11,060 bases of DNA from Desulfatirhabdium butyrativorans (GTDB lineage Bacteria > Desulfobacterota > Desulfobacteria > Desulfobacterales > JAIFKL01). Below the pieces are notes generated by a model, which was given only the letters and a program-made list of their open reading frames with translations, ran no database searches and was not told the origin of the DNA. Both the position numbers and the translations under genes were made by a program. The DNA is taken from positions 1 to 11,060 of the forward strand of contig DZCT01000147.1 in NCBI GenBank assembly GCA_022736535.1, in the 5' to 3' direction. Of the stretch, positions 5,914-11,060 are shown one piece after another (the stretch's first letter is position 1; each line of letters begins with the position of its first letter).

Positions 5914-7290
5914 ATGAAAAAAATTTTAATTATAGACGACGATGAATTCTTCTGCGAGGCGCTTGCCGAAATTGTCAGGCGGGAAGAACATAAATCTGAC
6001 TGCGCCTATAGGCTGATGCAGGGATTGGAAAAAGCGAGAAACGGCGATTATGACGTTGTTTTTCTCGACGTCCAACTGCCGGACGGAAACGGGCTGAATA
6101 TTCTGCCGGATTTGCAGAAAAGCCCTTCCCGACCCGAGGTCATCATTATTACCGGCATGGGCAATTACAGCGGCGCAAAATTAGCGATTGAAAGCGGCGC
6201 ATGGGATTATATTCAGAAAGGAGAGGCTTTCGAGCGGATCAGGCTCAGTCTCCGCCGCGTGCTTGAATATCGCAGAAACAAACAGATTGCCGGACCCGTA
6301 GCACTGAAACGCAACCGCATCATCGGTGAAAGCCAGTCCCTTCTGACCTGTCTCGATCTGGTTGCACAGGCGGCATCCAGCGATGTGAATGTCCTGATTA
6401 CCGGACAGACCGGCACCGGCAAGGAACTTTTTGCCCGCACCATTCATCAGAACAGCGCCCGCGCCGAAAAAGATTTTATCGTTGTTGACTGCGCCGCGCT
6501 CACGGAAACGCTTGTGGAAAGCACGCTTTTCGGTCATGAAAGGGGTTCGTTCACCGGCGCGGAAAAAAAACAGGAGGGACTTGTAACATTGGCAGACGGC
6601 GGCACGCTTTTTCTGGATGAAATCGGCGAACTTCCCATGTCCGTACAGAAATCCTTTCTCAGAGTTCTTCAGGAAAAGCGATTTCGTTCTGTGGGCGGAA
6701 AGCGGGAAACCAAAAGCGATTTCCGTCTGATTTCCGCCACAAACCGTGATCTGGAAAACATGGTGAAGTCAAATGATTTCCGGGAAGACCTGCTTTACCG
6801 CATCCGTGCGGTCAGCATTCATCTGCCCACGCTTGCGGAACGCTGCGATGACATCAGGCCCCTGACCCATTATTATTTGGATAAACTCTATGAGAAAAGC
6901 GGCATGGAAGTGAAAAGCATTTCTTCGGATTTTTTCGAGTATCTTGAAGCATATCAATGGCCCGGCAATGTCAGGGAACTGACCCACGCGCTGGAAAGCG
7001 CGTTTGCGGCGTCGCTCGGCGGCACGCTGATGCCTCAGCATCTGCCCGCTCACATCCGTATTCAGGCAGCATACAGAGAATTGGACAGGGAAAGTGAAAA
7101 AAAACCGGCTGCCGCGGCTACTCCGGCGCAATTTCCTTCGTTTAAAGAATATCGGGAAACCTTGACCCGGCAGTACCTGACAGAACTCATTGCCCGGACA
7201 AAAGGAGACATCCGGCAGGCATGTCGCCTGTCGGGTTTTTCACGCTCCCGTCTGTATGAACTTTTAAGAATGTATGATGTTTCGGTCTGA
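5914..7290 (+). CDS. Sigma-54-dependent response regulator (NtrC family)
   Basis: A 458-residue transcription activator with three complete domains. The receiver (1-120) has the acidic pocket IDDDE (7-11), the phosphoacceptor D52 in FLDVQLPDG, T80 and K102. The AAA+ sigma-54 activation domain (about 135-375) has Walker A GQTGTGKE (164-171), GSFTGA (211-216, an accepted variant of the GAFTGA loop that contacts sigma-54), Walker B LFLDEI (232-237), FREDLLYRI (289-297) and WPGNVREL (349-356). The C-terminal Fis-type helix-turn-helix covers about 415-455. The ATG at 5914 has GAGG about 7 nt upstream. No histidine kinase is in the window, so its partner is elsewhere. It lies directly upstream of a gene with a near-perfect sigma-54 promoter, a plausible but unproven target. 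It lacks the features I recall for PrsR, the known PEP-CTERM regulator. Confidence 0.95.
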   Translation: MKKILIIDDDEFFCEALAEIVRREEHKSDCAYRLMQGLEKARNGDYDVVFLDVQLPDGNGLNILPDLQKSPSRPEVIIITGMGNYSGAKLAIESGAWDYIQKGEAFERIRLSLRRVLEYRRNKQIAGPVALKRNRIIGESQSLLTCLDLVAQAASSDVNVLITGQTGTGKELFARTIHQNSARAEKDFIVVDCAALTETLVESTLFGHERGSFTGAEKKQEGLVTLADGGTLFLDEIGELPMSVQKSFLRVLQEKRFRSVGGKRETKSDFRLISATNRDLENMVKSNDFREDLLYRIRAVSIHLPTLAERCDDIRPLTHYYLDKLYEKSGMEVKSISSDFFEYLEAYQWPGNVRELTHALESAFAASLGGTLMPQHLPAHIRIQAAYRELDRESEKKPAAAATPAQFPSFKEYRETLTRQYLTELIARTKGDIRQACRLSGFSRSRLYELLRMYDVSV

Positions 7291-7356
7291 CAGCAAAATC
7301 CGGAAAATCGGACAGCCCGAATGACTGCCCCAGCGGTAAAAAGATATTTTTTTATA

Positions 7357-7419
7357 TTAAAATTAAATTGTTAAAATTAAATTGATAATTTAATTTATGT
7401 CTATCCGGCAATTCGGATA
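7357..7419. promoter_or_regulatory. Candidate upstream activator sites in an AT-rich spacer
   Basis: Within the gene-free stretch 7291-7538, 7357-7370 (TTAAAATTAAATTG) is repeated exactly at 7371-7384. Next come the perfect inverted repeat TTAAATT-GAT-AATTTAA (7377-7393) and TATCCG-GCAATT-CGGATA (7402-7419). They lie about 150-210 nt upstream of the predicted sigma-54 transcription start, where NtrC-type activators usually bind. The rest of the spacer is AT-rich with imperfect repeats. Function is inferred from position only. Confidence 0.35.
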
Positions 7420-7538
7420 AATCCGAAGAAAAAGACAGAATGAGGGCGATGTTTTTTTGATTGTAACTTAGATTTTTATTTTTTATTTTAATTTAAAAAC
7501 AATTTTTTAATTTAAAATAAAACGAAAGAACAGACTTG

Positions 7539-7554
7539 TGGCATGGTTATTGCT
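7539..7554 (+). promoter_or_regulatory. Sigma-54 (-24/-12) promoter of the PEP-CTERM gene
   Basis: TGGCATG-GTTA-TTGCT matches the sigma-54 consensus TGGCACG-N4-TTGCW with one mismatch. The invariant GG (7540-7541) and GC (7552-7553) are exactly 12 nt apart. Transcription would start near 7565, giving a leader of about 77 nt before the ATG at 7642. The adjacent upstream gene encodes a sigma-54 activator. Confidence 0.8.
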
Positions 7555-7641
7555 TTATATATTGTCAAGCAGTGGGCGATTATCGGTTTAAAGGAAAGAA
7601 TGATTGACTTTTACGTTTTACGAAAACAGGGAGGTACTACT

Positions 7642-8424
7642 ATGAAAAAGGCATTGTCAATTTTAAGCGCGATTTTACTTGTGGCGATGATGGTGAATTC
7701 AGCTCACGCCATCACTATCGGTCTTGGTGATAATAAGAATTCAACATACAATATAGATATGACAGGACAGACAAATGATACATGGAGCTTTTCTGTATCA
7801 AAACTGCAAGGCAGGGATTTGAGCCATTGGAGCGTCGGTTTTCTGTATGAAGGTTCTTACATTGATATGAGGAATTTCGTGGATACTTCTGCCAGCACCT
7901 CAGGCGTTCAGGTAGGTGTGGACGGCAGCACAGGCTATCAGGGGATTAAATGGGATACCCAGGGCGGTGATTTTACCGTAAAGATTGATTATGACAAGTT
8001 TGCCGCTCAGTATGATGTCAGCAAAGTTTCATTGGAAGTGATGGCAAAATCCGGAACAAAATTCAACACAGGCAGTATCACCGATCCGGCATTCATTTTT
8101 GACAGTGCAAATACGGCACCTCCGGCAGAAGATACCGCCGGCAGAACAGAAGTGGCACCTACTGAGAGTTCAACTCCGGCAGTTGAAGAAACAGTTGCAC
8201 AACCTCCCGCAGAAGAAGTGGTTACACCGGGTTTTGAAGTAACCCCGCCTGCGGCAGAGGAAGCGGTTAATACTGCGCCTGTAACGCCTACGACTCTGGC
8301 CCCGGGCGGAACGCCTGCCGGCGGCGCCGCCGGCGCATCAGCAGTTCCCGAACCAGCAACCATGTTGCTTTTGGGTTCCGGTCTGCTCGGTCTCGCAGGT
8401 CTGAGACGCAGAATGAAGAAATAG
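7642..8424 (+). CDS. PEP-CTERM sorting-domain exported protein
   Basis: A 260-residue exported protein. Residues 1-23 are a classical signal peptide (MKK, hydrophobic core, AHA cleavage site). Residues 24-152 look like a single beta-rich domain with many Ser, Thr, Gly and Asp and no cysteines. Residues 153-233 are a Pro/Glu/Thr/Ala linker with repeated PAEE- and TPP-like units, probably extended and possibly glycosylated. Residues 235-260 are the PEP-CTERM signal: VPEPAT, a hydrophobic helix with GSGLLGLAGL, then RRRMKK. In the known pathway exosortase cleaves this signal and the protein is released or attached outside the cell; no exosortase is in this window. The frame extends to 7543, but the ATG at 7642 has GGGAGG 7 nt upstream and gives the signal peptide. 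A sigma-54 promoter precedes it and a terminator follows. Confidence 0.92.
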   Translation: MKKALSILSAILLVAMMVNSAHAITIGLGDNKNSTYNIDMTGQTNDTWSFSVSKLQGRDLSHWSVGFLYEGSYIDMRNFVDTSASTSGVQVGVDGSTGYQGIKWDTQGGDFTVKIDYDKFAAQYDVSKVSLEVMAKSGTKFNTGSITDPAFIFDSANTAPPAEDTAGRTEVAPTESSTPAVEETVAQPPAEEVVTPGFEVTPPAAEEAVNTAPVTPTTLAPGGTPAGGAAGASAVPEPATMLLLGSGLLGLAGLRRRMKK

Positions 8425-8457
8425 TTCTTTGAACTGATTTAAATCCCACTGTGATAT

Positions 8458-8497
8458 AAAAAAAAAGCAGGGCTTGCTGAAAGCCCTGCTTTTTTTG
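8458..8497. terminator. Strong intrinsic terminator, possibly bidirectional
   Basis: GCAGGGCTT (8467-8475), loop GCTGA and AAGCCCTGC (8481-8489) form a perfect 9-bp stem, preceded by at least seven As and followed by seven Ts. It lies 34 nt after the PEP-CTERM gene stop. The A and T tracts on both sides would let it work for either strand. Confidence 0.92.
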
Positions 8498-8506
8498 TTT
8501 ATATAC

Positions 8507-8622
8507 TAGGTTCTGTTGACATTTGTTGTAACTTTTTGATTATATTACAATTTCAGAAACGCCCGAATTAACATAACCTGTTGACTTTATTCAATCTGAT
8601 TCTGAAATGTCAACAGAACCTA
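8507..8622. mobile_element. MITE-like element with 18-bp inverted repeats and TA flanks
   Basis: TAGGTTCTGTTGACATTT (8507-8524) is the exact reverse complement of 8605-8622. With the outer TA dinucleotides taken as a target duplication, the element is about 112 bp with GGTTCTGTTGACATTT ends. TA duplication fits the IS630/Tc1-mariner group. A second inverted pair, ATTTCAGAA (about 8550-8558) and TTCTGAAAT (8600-8608), lies inside. There is no coding capacity, so a transposase would have to act in trans. Confidence 0.75.
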
Positions 8623-8629
8623 ATGATTT

Positions 8630-8670
8630 TGTTTTTTTTTGCCGCAGACGCACGCAGACGCGCACAGACA
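8630..8670. repeat. Dispersed GCCGCAGACGCAC-type repeat, copy 2
   Basis: This is the counterpart of the copy at 2461-2497: a T run, GCCGCAGACGCAC, extra CGCAGACG units, then CACAGACAGATATCTGA. The region from here to the small membrane-protein gene at 8791 contains no other gene that I can support. Confidence 0.75.
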
Positions 8671-8790
8671 GATATCTGATACCGAATTCGGCAAAACGGC
8701 CCGGGTTAAAACAGATAAACCCGTTCTACGGCAGCGGAGAACGCCGCGCCCGGGCTGAGAACAGATTTCCGCATTTCGGGAAGCGAATTT

Positions 8791-9036
8791 TCAGCCCTCG
8801 CCCTTCGCCTCTTCATGCGGAGACTCCTGCACAGTTTCATGGACTTGAACAGGCTCATGCGCCTGAACCGGCTCGTGAACCTCATTCTTGAGTTTCAGCG
8901 GGAAAAGTTTCCGATATTTCTCCTTTATTTTATCATACAGATACGCCAGCAAATCATAAATTTTGCTGTGAGCATAGAACAGCAGCAAAAACAAGAGGAT
9001 AAACGGGATAATCCCTTCAAATCTTCCTTGTTGCAT
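8791..9036 (-). CDS. Small single-pass membrane protein with HEPVQ repeats
   Basis: An 81-residue protein I do not recognise. Residues 8-22 form one hydrophobic membrane helix (GIIPFILLFLLLFYA). A basic, lysine- and tyrosine-rich amphipathic stretch follows (about 25-50). The acidic tail holds three imperfect repeats of a 5-6 residue unit (HEPVQA, HEPVQV, HETVQ, 54-70) and ends with EEAKGEG. The start at 9036 is chosen for an excellent AAAGGAGGG ribosome site 8 nt upstream. The same frame stays open through the neighbouring 84-bp repeats up to 9366, but that extension is only translated repeat. It is on the same strand as the gene at 9465-9671. Membrane location is predicted; function is unknown. 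Confidence 0.72.
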   Translation of the reverse strand: MQQGRFEGIIPFILLFLLLFYAHSKIYDLLAYLYDKIKEKYRKLFPLKLKNEVHEPVQAHEPVQVHETVQESPHEEAKGEG

Positions 9037-9066
9037 CGTAATTTCCCTCCTTTCTTTTGTTGAGGA

Positions 9067-9433
9067 TTTTTTCCCACAGAGAACACAGAGCAGTAAAAAA
9101 ACCACAGAGAACACAGAGGATAAAAAAAACTCTGTGAACTCTGCGGGAGATTTTTTTCCCACAGAGAACACAGAGCGGGAAAAAACCACAGAGAACACAG
9201 AGGATAAAAAAAACTCTGTGAACTCTGCGGGAGATTTTTTTCCCACAGAGAACACAGAGCGGGAAAAAACCACAGAGAACACAGAGGATAAAAAAAACTC
9301 TGTGAACTCTGCGGGAGATTTTTTTCCCACAGAGAACACAGAGCAGTAAAAAACCACAGAGAACACAGAGAATAAAAAAAAACTCTGTGAACTCTGTGGG
9401 AGATTTTTTTCCCGCTCTGTGAACTCTGTGGGA
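9067..9433. repeat. 84-bp tandem repeat array, about four units
   Basis: The landmark TTTCCCACAGAGAACACAGAG recurs with CCC at 9074, 9158, 9242 and 9326, exactly 84 bp apart. A partial last unit lies at 9411 after a one-base insertion. Within each unit, CTCTGTGAACTCTGCGGGA faces TCCCACAGAGAACACAGAG across a T run, so each unit folds into a hairpin. The two middle units are almost identical, while the outer ones share a CAGTAAAAA variant. Because 84 is a multiple of three, frames stay open on both strands and create spurious ORFs. It is not a CRISPR array: there are no unique spacers. Confidence 0.95.
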
Positions 9434-9464
9434 AATATCTTTCCGTATTAACGATCTTTTTAAA

Positions 9465-9671
9465 TCAGGCGAATGTGATTTTCATCGGCATCGGCGAATT
9501 TTTTTCAGACGTCTGCTTTAAAACTGCCTCTTCGTTTTTGAGAATATCAAGCAGCATCAGTGCTTCTCCCGCGCTGAAATGCAGATGCTTTTCTCCGCAT
9601 TCGTCCGCAGCGATAATCACAAGCCCGTTTTCTGTTATTTTTATTGTAAATTTTTCTTTTACGCTTTCCAT
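9465..9671 (-). CDS. Small conserved-looking hypothetical protein
   Basis: A 68-residue protein I cannot assign. It starts MESVKEKFTIKITENGLVII, two probable beta strands, then AADECGEKHLHFSAGEALML, where SAGEALMLLDILKNEE looks like an amphipathic helix. The charged tail ends PMPMKITFA. There is no signal peptide or membrane segment, and only one cysteine. The start at 9671 has GGAGG upstream, with a short spacing of about 3 nt. A good sigma-70 promoter (9701-9729) lies just before it. The small membrane-protein gene on the same strand lies downstream beyond the 84-bp repeats and may share the transcript. Confidence 0.68.
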   Translation of the reverse strand: MESVKEKFTIKITENGLVIIAADECGEKHLHFSAGEALMLLDILKNEEAVLKQTSEKNSPMPMKITFA

Positions 9672-9700
9672 TTTCCTCCGGACTCCATTTTTTATTTAAA

Positions 9701-9729
9701 ATAATATCCTGATAAAACCAAAGCGTCAA
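9701..9729 (-). promoter_or_regulatory. Sigma-70 promoter of the 68-residue protein gene
   Basis: On the minus strand TTGACG (9729-9724) is followed after exactly 17 nt by TATTAT (9706-9701), each one base from consensus. The predicted transcription start is near 9694, leaving a short leader that contains the GGAGG ribosome site of the gene starting at 9671. Confidence 0.65.
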
Positions 9730-9743
9730 TCTTAAAGTCGGTT

Positions 9744-9776
9744 ACAAACTAAGTTTCTTGAAGAAACTTAGTTTGT
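9744..9776. repeat. Perfect 33-nt palindrome
   Basis: ACAAACTAAGTTTCTT (9744-9759) is the exact reverse complement of AAGAAACTTAGTTTGT (9761-9776), with a single G between. It lies about 15 nt upstream of the minus-strand sigma-70 promoter and about 235 nt upstream of the sigma-54-like promoter on the plus strand. It could be an operator, a factor-independent hairpin, or a REP unit; no T-run follows, so terminator use is less likely. Confidence 0.85.
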
Positions 9777-9845
9777 TAAGCAATTAATTCTGTAAAAGCA
9801 GGGACGCGGCTCCGGCATTTCCCTGCTGAAATTTAATACATCATT

Positions 9846-9887
9846 TCAGATGAAACAATGCACCGGTCAGATGAAACAATGCACCGG
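9846..9887. promoter_or_regulatory. Exact 21-bp tandem duplication, candidate activator site
   Basis: TCAGATGAAACAATGCACCGG (21 nt) occurs at 9846-9866 and again, without mismatch, at 9867-9887. The pair is about 125-165 nt upstream of the predicted start of the sigma-54-like promoter. Two sites on one helical face (21 bp is two turns) at this distance is the usual arrangement for binding of a sigma-54 activator. Binding itself is inferred. Confidence 0.5.
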
Positions 9888-9895
9888 CGGTTTTC

Positions 9896-9935
9896 TCGAC
9901 AATTTTGTCGAACCTGAACGCCGATTGTCGAATCC
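9896..9935. promoter_or_regulatory. TTGTCGAA repeats and inverted repeat, candidate binding sites
   Basis: TCGACAA-TT-TTGTCGA (9896-9911) is an inverted repeat, and ATTGTCGAATCC (9924-9935) repeats its right half directly. These lie about 75-115 nt before the predicted transcription start of the sigma-54-like promoter. They could bind the same or another regulator. Position and symmetry are the only evidence. Confidence 0.35.
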
Positions 9936-9984
9936 GAAAGGATAAAATTCATTTTAACATGTTGTTTTTAATATAAGTAAACTT

Positions 9985-10000
9985 TGGCACGCTTCTTGAT
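9985..10000 (+). promoter_or_regulatory. Sigma-54-like promoter of the secreted two-gene unit
   Basis: TGGCACG-CTTC-TTGAT has a perfect -24 element, preceded by T as in the consensus. The -12 element has TTGA where TTGC is preferred. GG (9986-9987) and GA (9998-9999) are 12 nt apart, as required. Transcription would start near 10011 and give a leader of about 60 nt. The -12 deviation lowers certainty. Confidence 0.65.
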
Positions 10001-10071
10001 ATATAGTAATATAAAAGCTGACGTTTAAAGGAAGTATTGTTCAGCCATTCATTTAAAGGGGGAAACAGGAA

Positions 10072-10302
10072 ATGCTGAAGAAAATGATTAAAGTCGGATG
10101 TGTGGTGCTGGCGCTGGGAATTTTGAGTGTTCCCGCATGGAGTTCGGACAACTCGCTTGCAGACAGCAGTGATCTGCCGATACTTGCAAAAGGCTGCCAT
10201 CAGTACGGCGCCGGCAACGGCGGCAGGGGAAAAGGCGACGGAACCGGAAGCGGCGGCGGGTCCAGAGGCAACGGCGGTGTGTGTCCTTACGGAGTGAAAT
10301 AA
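10072..10302 (+). CDS. Small secreted glycine-rich peptide with two cysteines
   Basis: A 76-residue precursor I cannot assign to a known family. Residues 1-24 are a signal peptide (MLKKMIK, hydrophobic core, cleavage near PAWS). The mature peptide of about 50 residues starts acidic (SDNSLADSSD). It then has LAKGCHQYGAGNG (39-50), a highly Gly-, Arg-, Lys- and Asn-rich middle, and GGVCPYGVK at the end. C42 and C71 bracket the glycine-rich stretch and could form one disulfide loop of 28 residues. The ATG at 10072 has AAAGGGGG about 9 nt upstream. It is first in a likely two-gene unit, 41 nt before the next gene, behind a sigma-54-like promoter. A surface, matrix, metal-binding or antimicrobial role are all possible; none is shown. 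Confidence 0.75.
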   Translation: MLKKMIKVGCVVLALGILSVPAWSSDNSLADSSDLPILAKGCHQYGAGNGGRGKGDGTGSGGGSRGNGGVCPYGVK

Positions 10303-10343
10303 CGATTTTTTTAACTTATCATTTTAAAAAAGGAGAAAACGAA

Positions 10344-10946
10344 ATGAAGACTTTGACAAAGGGAATGATCGCGGTAACATTGGTTTTGGCAATGACGTTT
10401 ATGGCTGCCGGAGAATCGCTGGCAGGACGCGGCTATCAGGGCGGAAGTTCTGATACGGCTGCAACCGGAAACACTGTGACAAGCCCGTGCGCAGGCTGCA
10501 CCGGCTGTACGGGAACCTGTGTGAATGCGGCGGCGAATATTCTCAACGGTACGCCGGTGAACGCCAGCGGAACGATTTCCGAAGTTCTGTATTACGGTCA
10601 GGGCATTAAAATAGACACCGGCAATGAAGTTATGACGATTTACGGCATCGGTCCTTTCTGGTACTGGGATCAGCTCGGCGTTGGCCGTCCTTCTGTCGGC
10701 GATACCATTGTTGCGGAAGGTTACAATGTGACCTACAGCGACGGTTCCGAAAAAATCATTGCCATGAGTGTTACGGTGAATGGAGCAGCAGTTGCGCTGC
10801 GGGATTCGGAAACAGGCGCGCCCCTGTGGCGGGGCGGTCTCGGCAACAGAGGCGCGGGGAATACCATGCGCGGCAGAGGACAGGGGATGGTCAACGGAAC
10901 ATGCCCCCGGCTTCAGACAGCCCCCGCAACCGATACCCAAGAATAA
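10344..10946 (+). CDS. Exported protein with CxxCxxCxxxC cluster and beta-rich domain
   Basis: A 200-residue exported protein. Residues 1-28 are a signal peptide (MKTLTKG, hydrophobic core, cleavage near SLA). A cysteine cluster follows: C49, C52, C55 and C59, spaced CxxCxxCxxxC as in iron-sulfur ferredoxins but set in an Ala/Gly/Thr-rich stretch, so it may bind metal or form disulfides. Residues about 65-150 look like a small beta barrel of OB-fold type (GTISEVLYYGQGIKI, VMTIYGIGPFWYW, VGDTIVAEGYNVTY, IIAMSVTVNG). Then comes RDSETGAPLWRGG, and a Gly/Arg-rich tail (164-184) before NGTCP with C187. The tail's GNRGAGN resembles GAGNGGRG in the upstream peptide. The start at 10344 has AAAAGGAGAA about 7 nt upstream; the frame is open from 10281 but that overlaps the previous gene. 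The exact family is unknown to me. Confidence 0.8.
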   Translation: MKTLTKGMIAVTLVLAMTFMAAGESLAGRGYQGGSSDTAATGNTVTSPCAGCTGCTGTCVNAAANILNGTPVNASGTISEVLYYGQGIKIDTGNEVMTIYGIGPFWYWDQLGVGRPSVGDTIVAEGYNVTYSDGSEKIIAMSVTVNGAAVALRDSETGAPLWRGGLGNRGAGNTMRGRGQGMVNGTCPRLQTAPATDTQE

Positions 10947-10980
10947 GAAAGCAGATATGATGTGAAGCACCGCCTGGATT

Positions 10981-11035
10981 AAAATGAGATTTGACAGCTT
11001 TTATCAGATGATAAAAGATTGTCAAATCTCATTTT
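10981..11035. terminator. Long hairpin after the secreted two-gene unit
   Basis: AAAATGAGATTTGACA (10981-10996) pairs with the matching arm ending at 11035. The stem continues through CTTTTATC and GATAAAAG with one small mismatch or bulge, leaving a loop of about 4 nt. The descending side ends in T-rich CATTTTCATTTT. It lies 34 nt beyond the stop of the last gene, so it probably ends that transcript. It may also be a dispersed inverted repeat. Confidence 0.7.
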
Positions 11036-11060
11036 CATTTTGAGGCTTGACATTTGCCTG

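Noticed and set aside
5914..7290. Identification of the regulator as PrsR, the known PEP-CTERM regulator
   Set aside because: The receiver domain is a standard IDDDE/LDVQLPDG type and does not look like PrsR as I know it; adjacency to a PEP-CTERM gene alone is not enough.
7543..7641. Upstream start for the PEP-CTERM protein
   Set aside because: It overlaps the sigma-54 promoter and would place the signal peptide internally; the start at 7642 has a strong ribosome site.
8607..8891. Plus-strand 94-codon open frame
   Set aside because: It begins within the MITE end, runs through a dispersed repeat and overlaps a better-supported minus-strand gene.
9134..9349. Plus-strand protein of NSAGDFFPTENTE-type repeats
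   Set aside because: It is only the in-frame translation of the 84-bp repeat and has no ribosome site of its own.
9067..9433. CRISPR array
   Set aside because: The direct repeats are contiguous with no unique spacers, and no cas genes are present.

Overview
The window looks like a chromosomal stretch from a Gram-negative bacterium, most likely a member of the Desulfobacterota (deltaproteobacterial sulfate-reducer type). This placement is inferred from DUF4398/OmpA-type lipoproteins, a sigma-54 response regulator, a PEP-CTERM surface protein, an EAL-CBS-GGDEF signalling protein, and very dense REP-like and inverted-repeat DNA of a kind I associate with large genomes of that group. No rRNA, tRNA, CRISPR array or intact transposase was seen.

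Left part (1-3447, all + strand). A 93-bp tandem repeat runs up to the start codon of a RimK-like ATP-grasp ligase (244-1104). That gene overlaps an HNH endonuclease gene (1047-1376) by 58 nt. Next come two DUF4398 lipoproteins: a short one (1627-1968) and one with an OmpA peptidoglycan-binding domain (2728-3447). Between them lie the remains of a toxin-antitoxin-like pair: a C-terminal toxin fragment, and a YgiT/MqsA-type zinc-finger gene broken by one extra base in an A8 run. Inverted-repeat elements of one family occur in opposite orientations just before each lipoprotein gene.

Middle (3448-7290). A nested inverted-repeat element (3462-3703) precedes the 3' end of a minus-strand EAL-CBS-GGDEF protein (3740-5581) that probably hydrolyses cyclic-di-GMP. 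Divergent from it is an orphan NtrC-type sigma-54 response regulator (5914-7290), with no sensor kinase in the window.

Right part (7291-11060). A near-consensus sigma-54 promoter (7539-7554) drives a PEP-CTERM protein (7642-8424), closed by a strong terminator. Then come a TA-flanked MITE, two small minus-strand genes (8791-9036 and 9465-9671) separated by about four copies of an 84-bp repeat, and a second sigma-54-like promoter (9985-10000). Tandem 21-bp repeats sit upstream of this promoter at activator-site distance. It probably transcribes two secreted-protein genes: a glycine-rich peptide bracketed by two cysteines (10072-10302), and a protein with a CxxCxxCxxxC cluster and a beta-rich domain (10344-10946).

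The most coherent biological picture is a sigma-54-controlled set of exported proteins next to a sigma-54 activator and a cyclic-di-GMP enzyme, which suggests regulated surface or extracellular functions. That link is inferred from proximity and promoter sequence only. The secreted two-gene unit at the right end is the best candidate for something undescribed.
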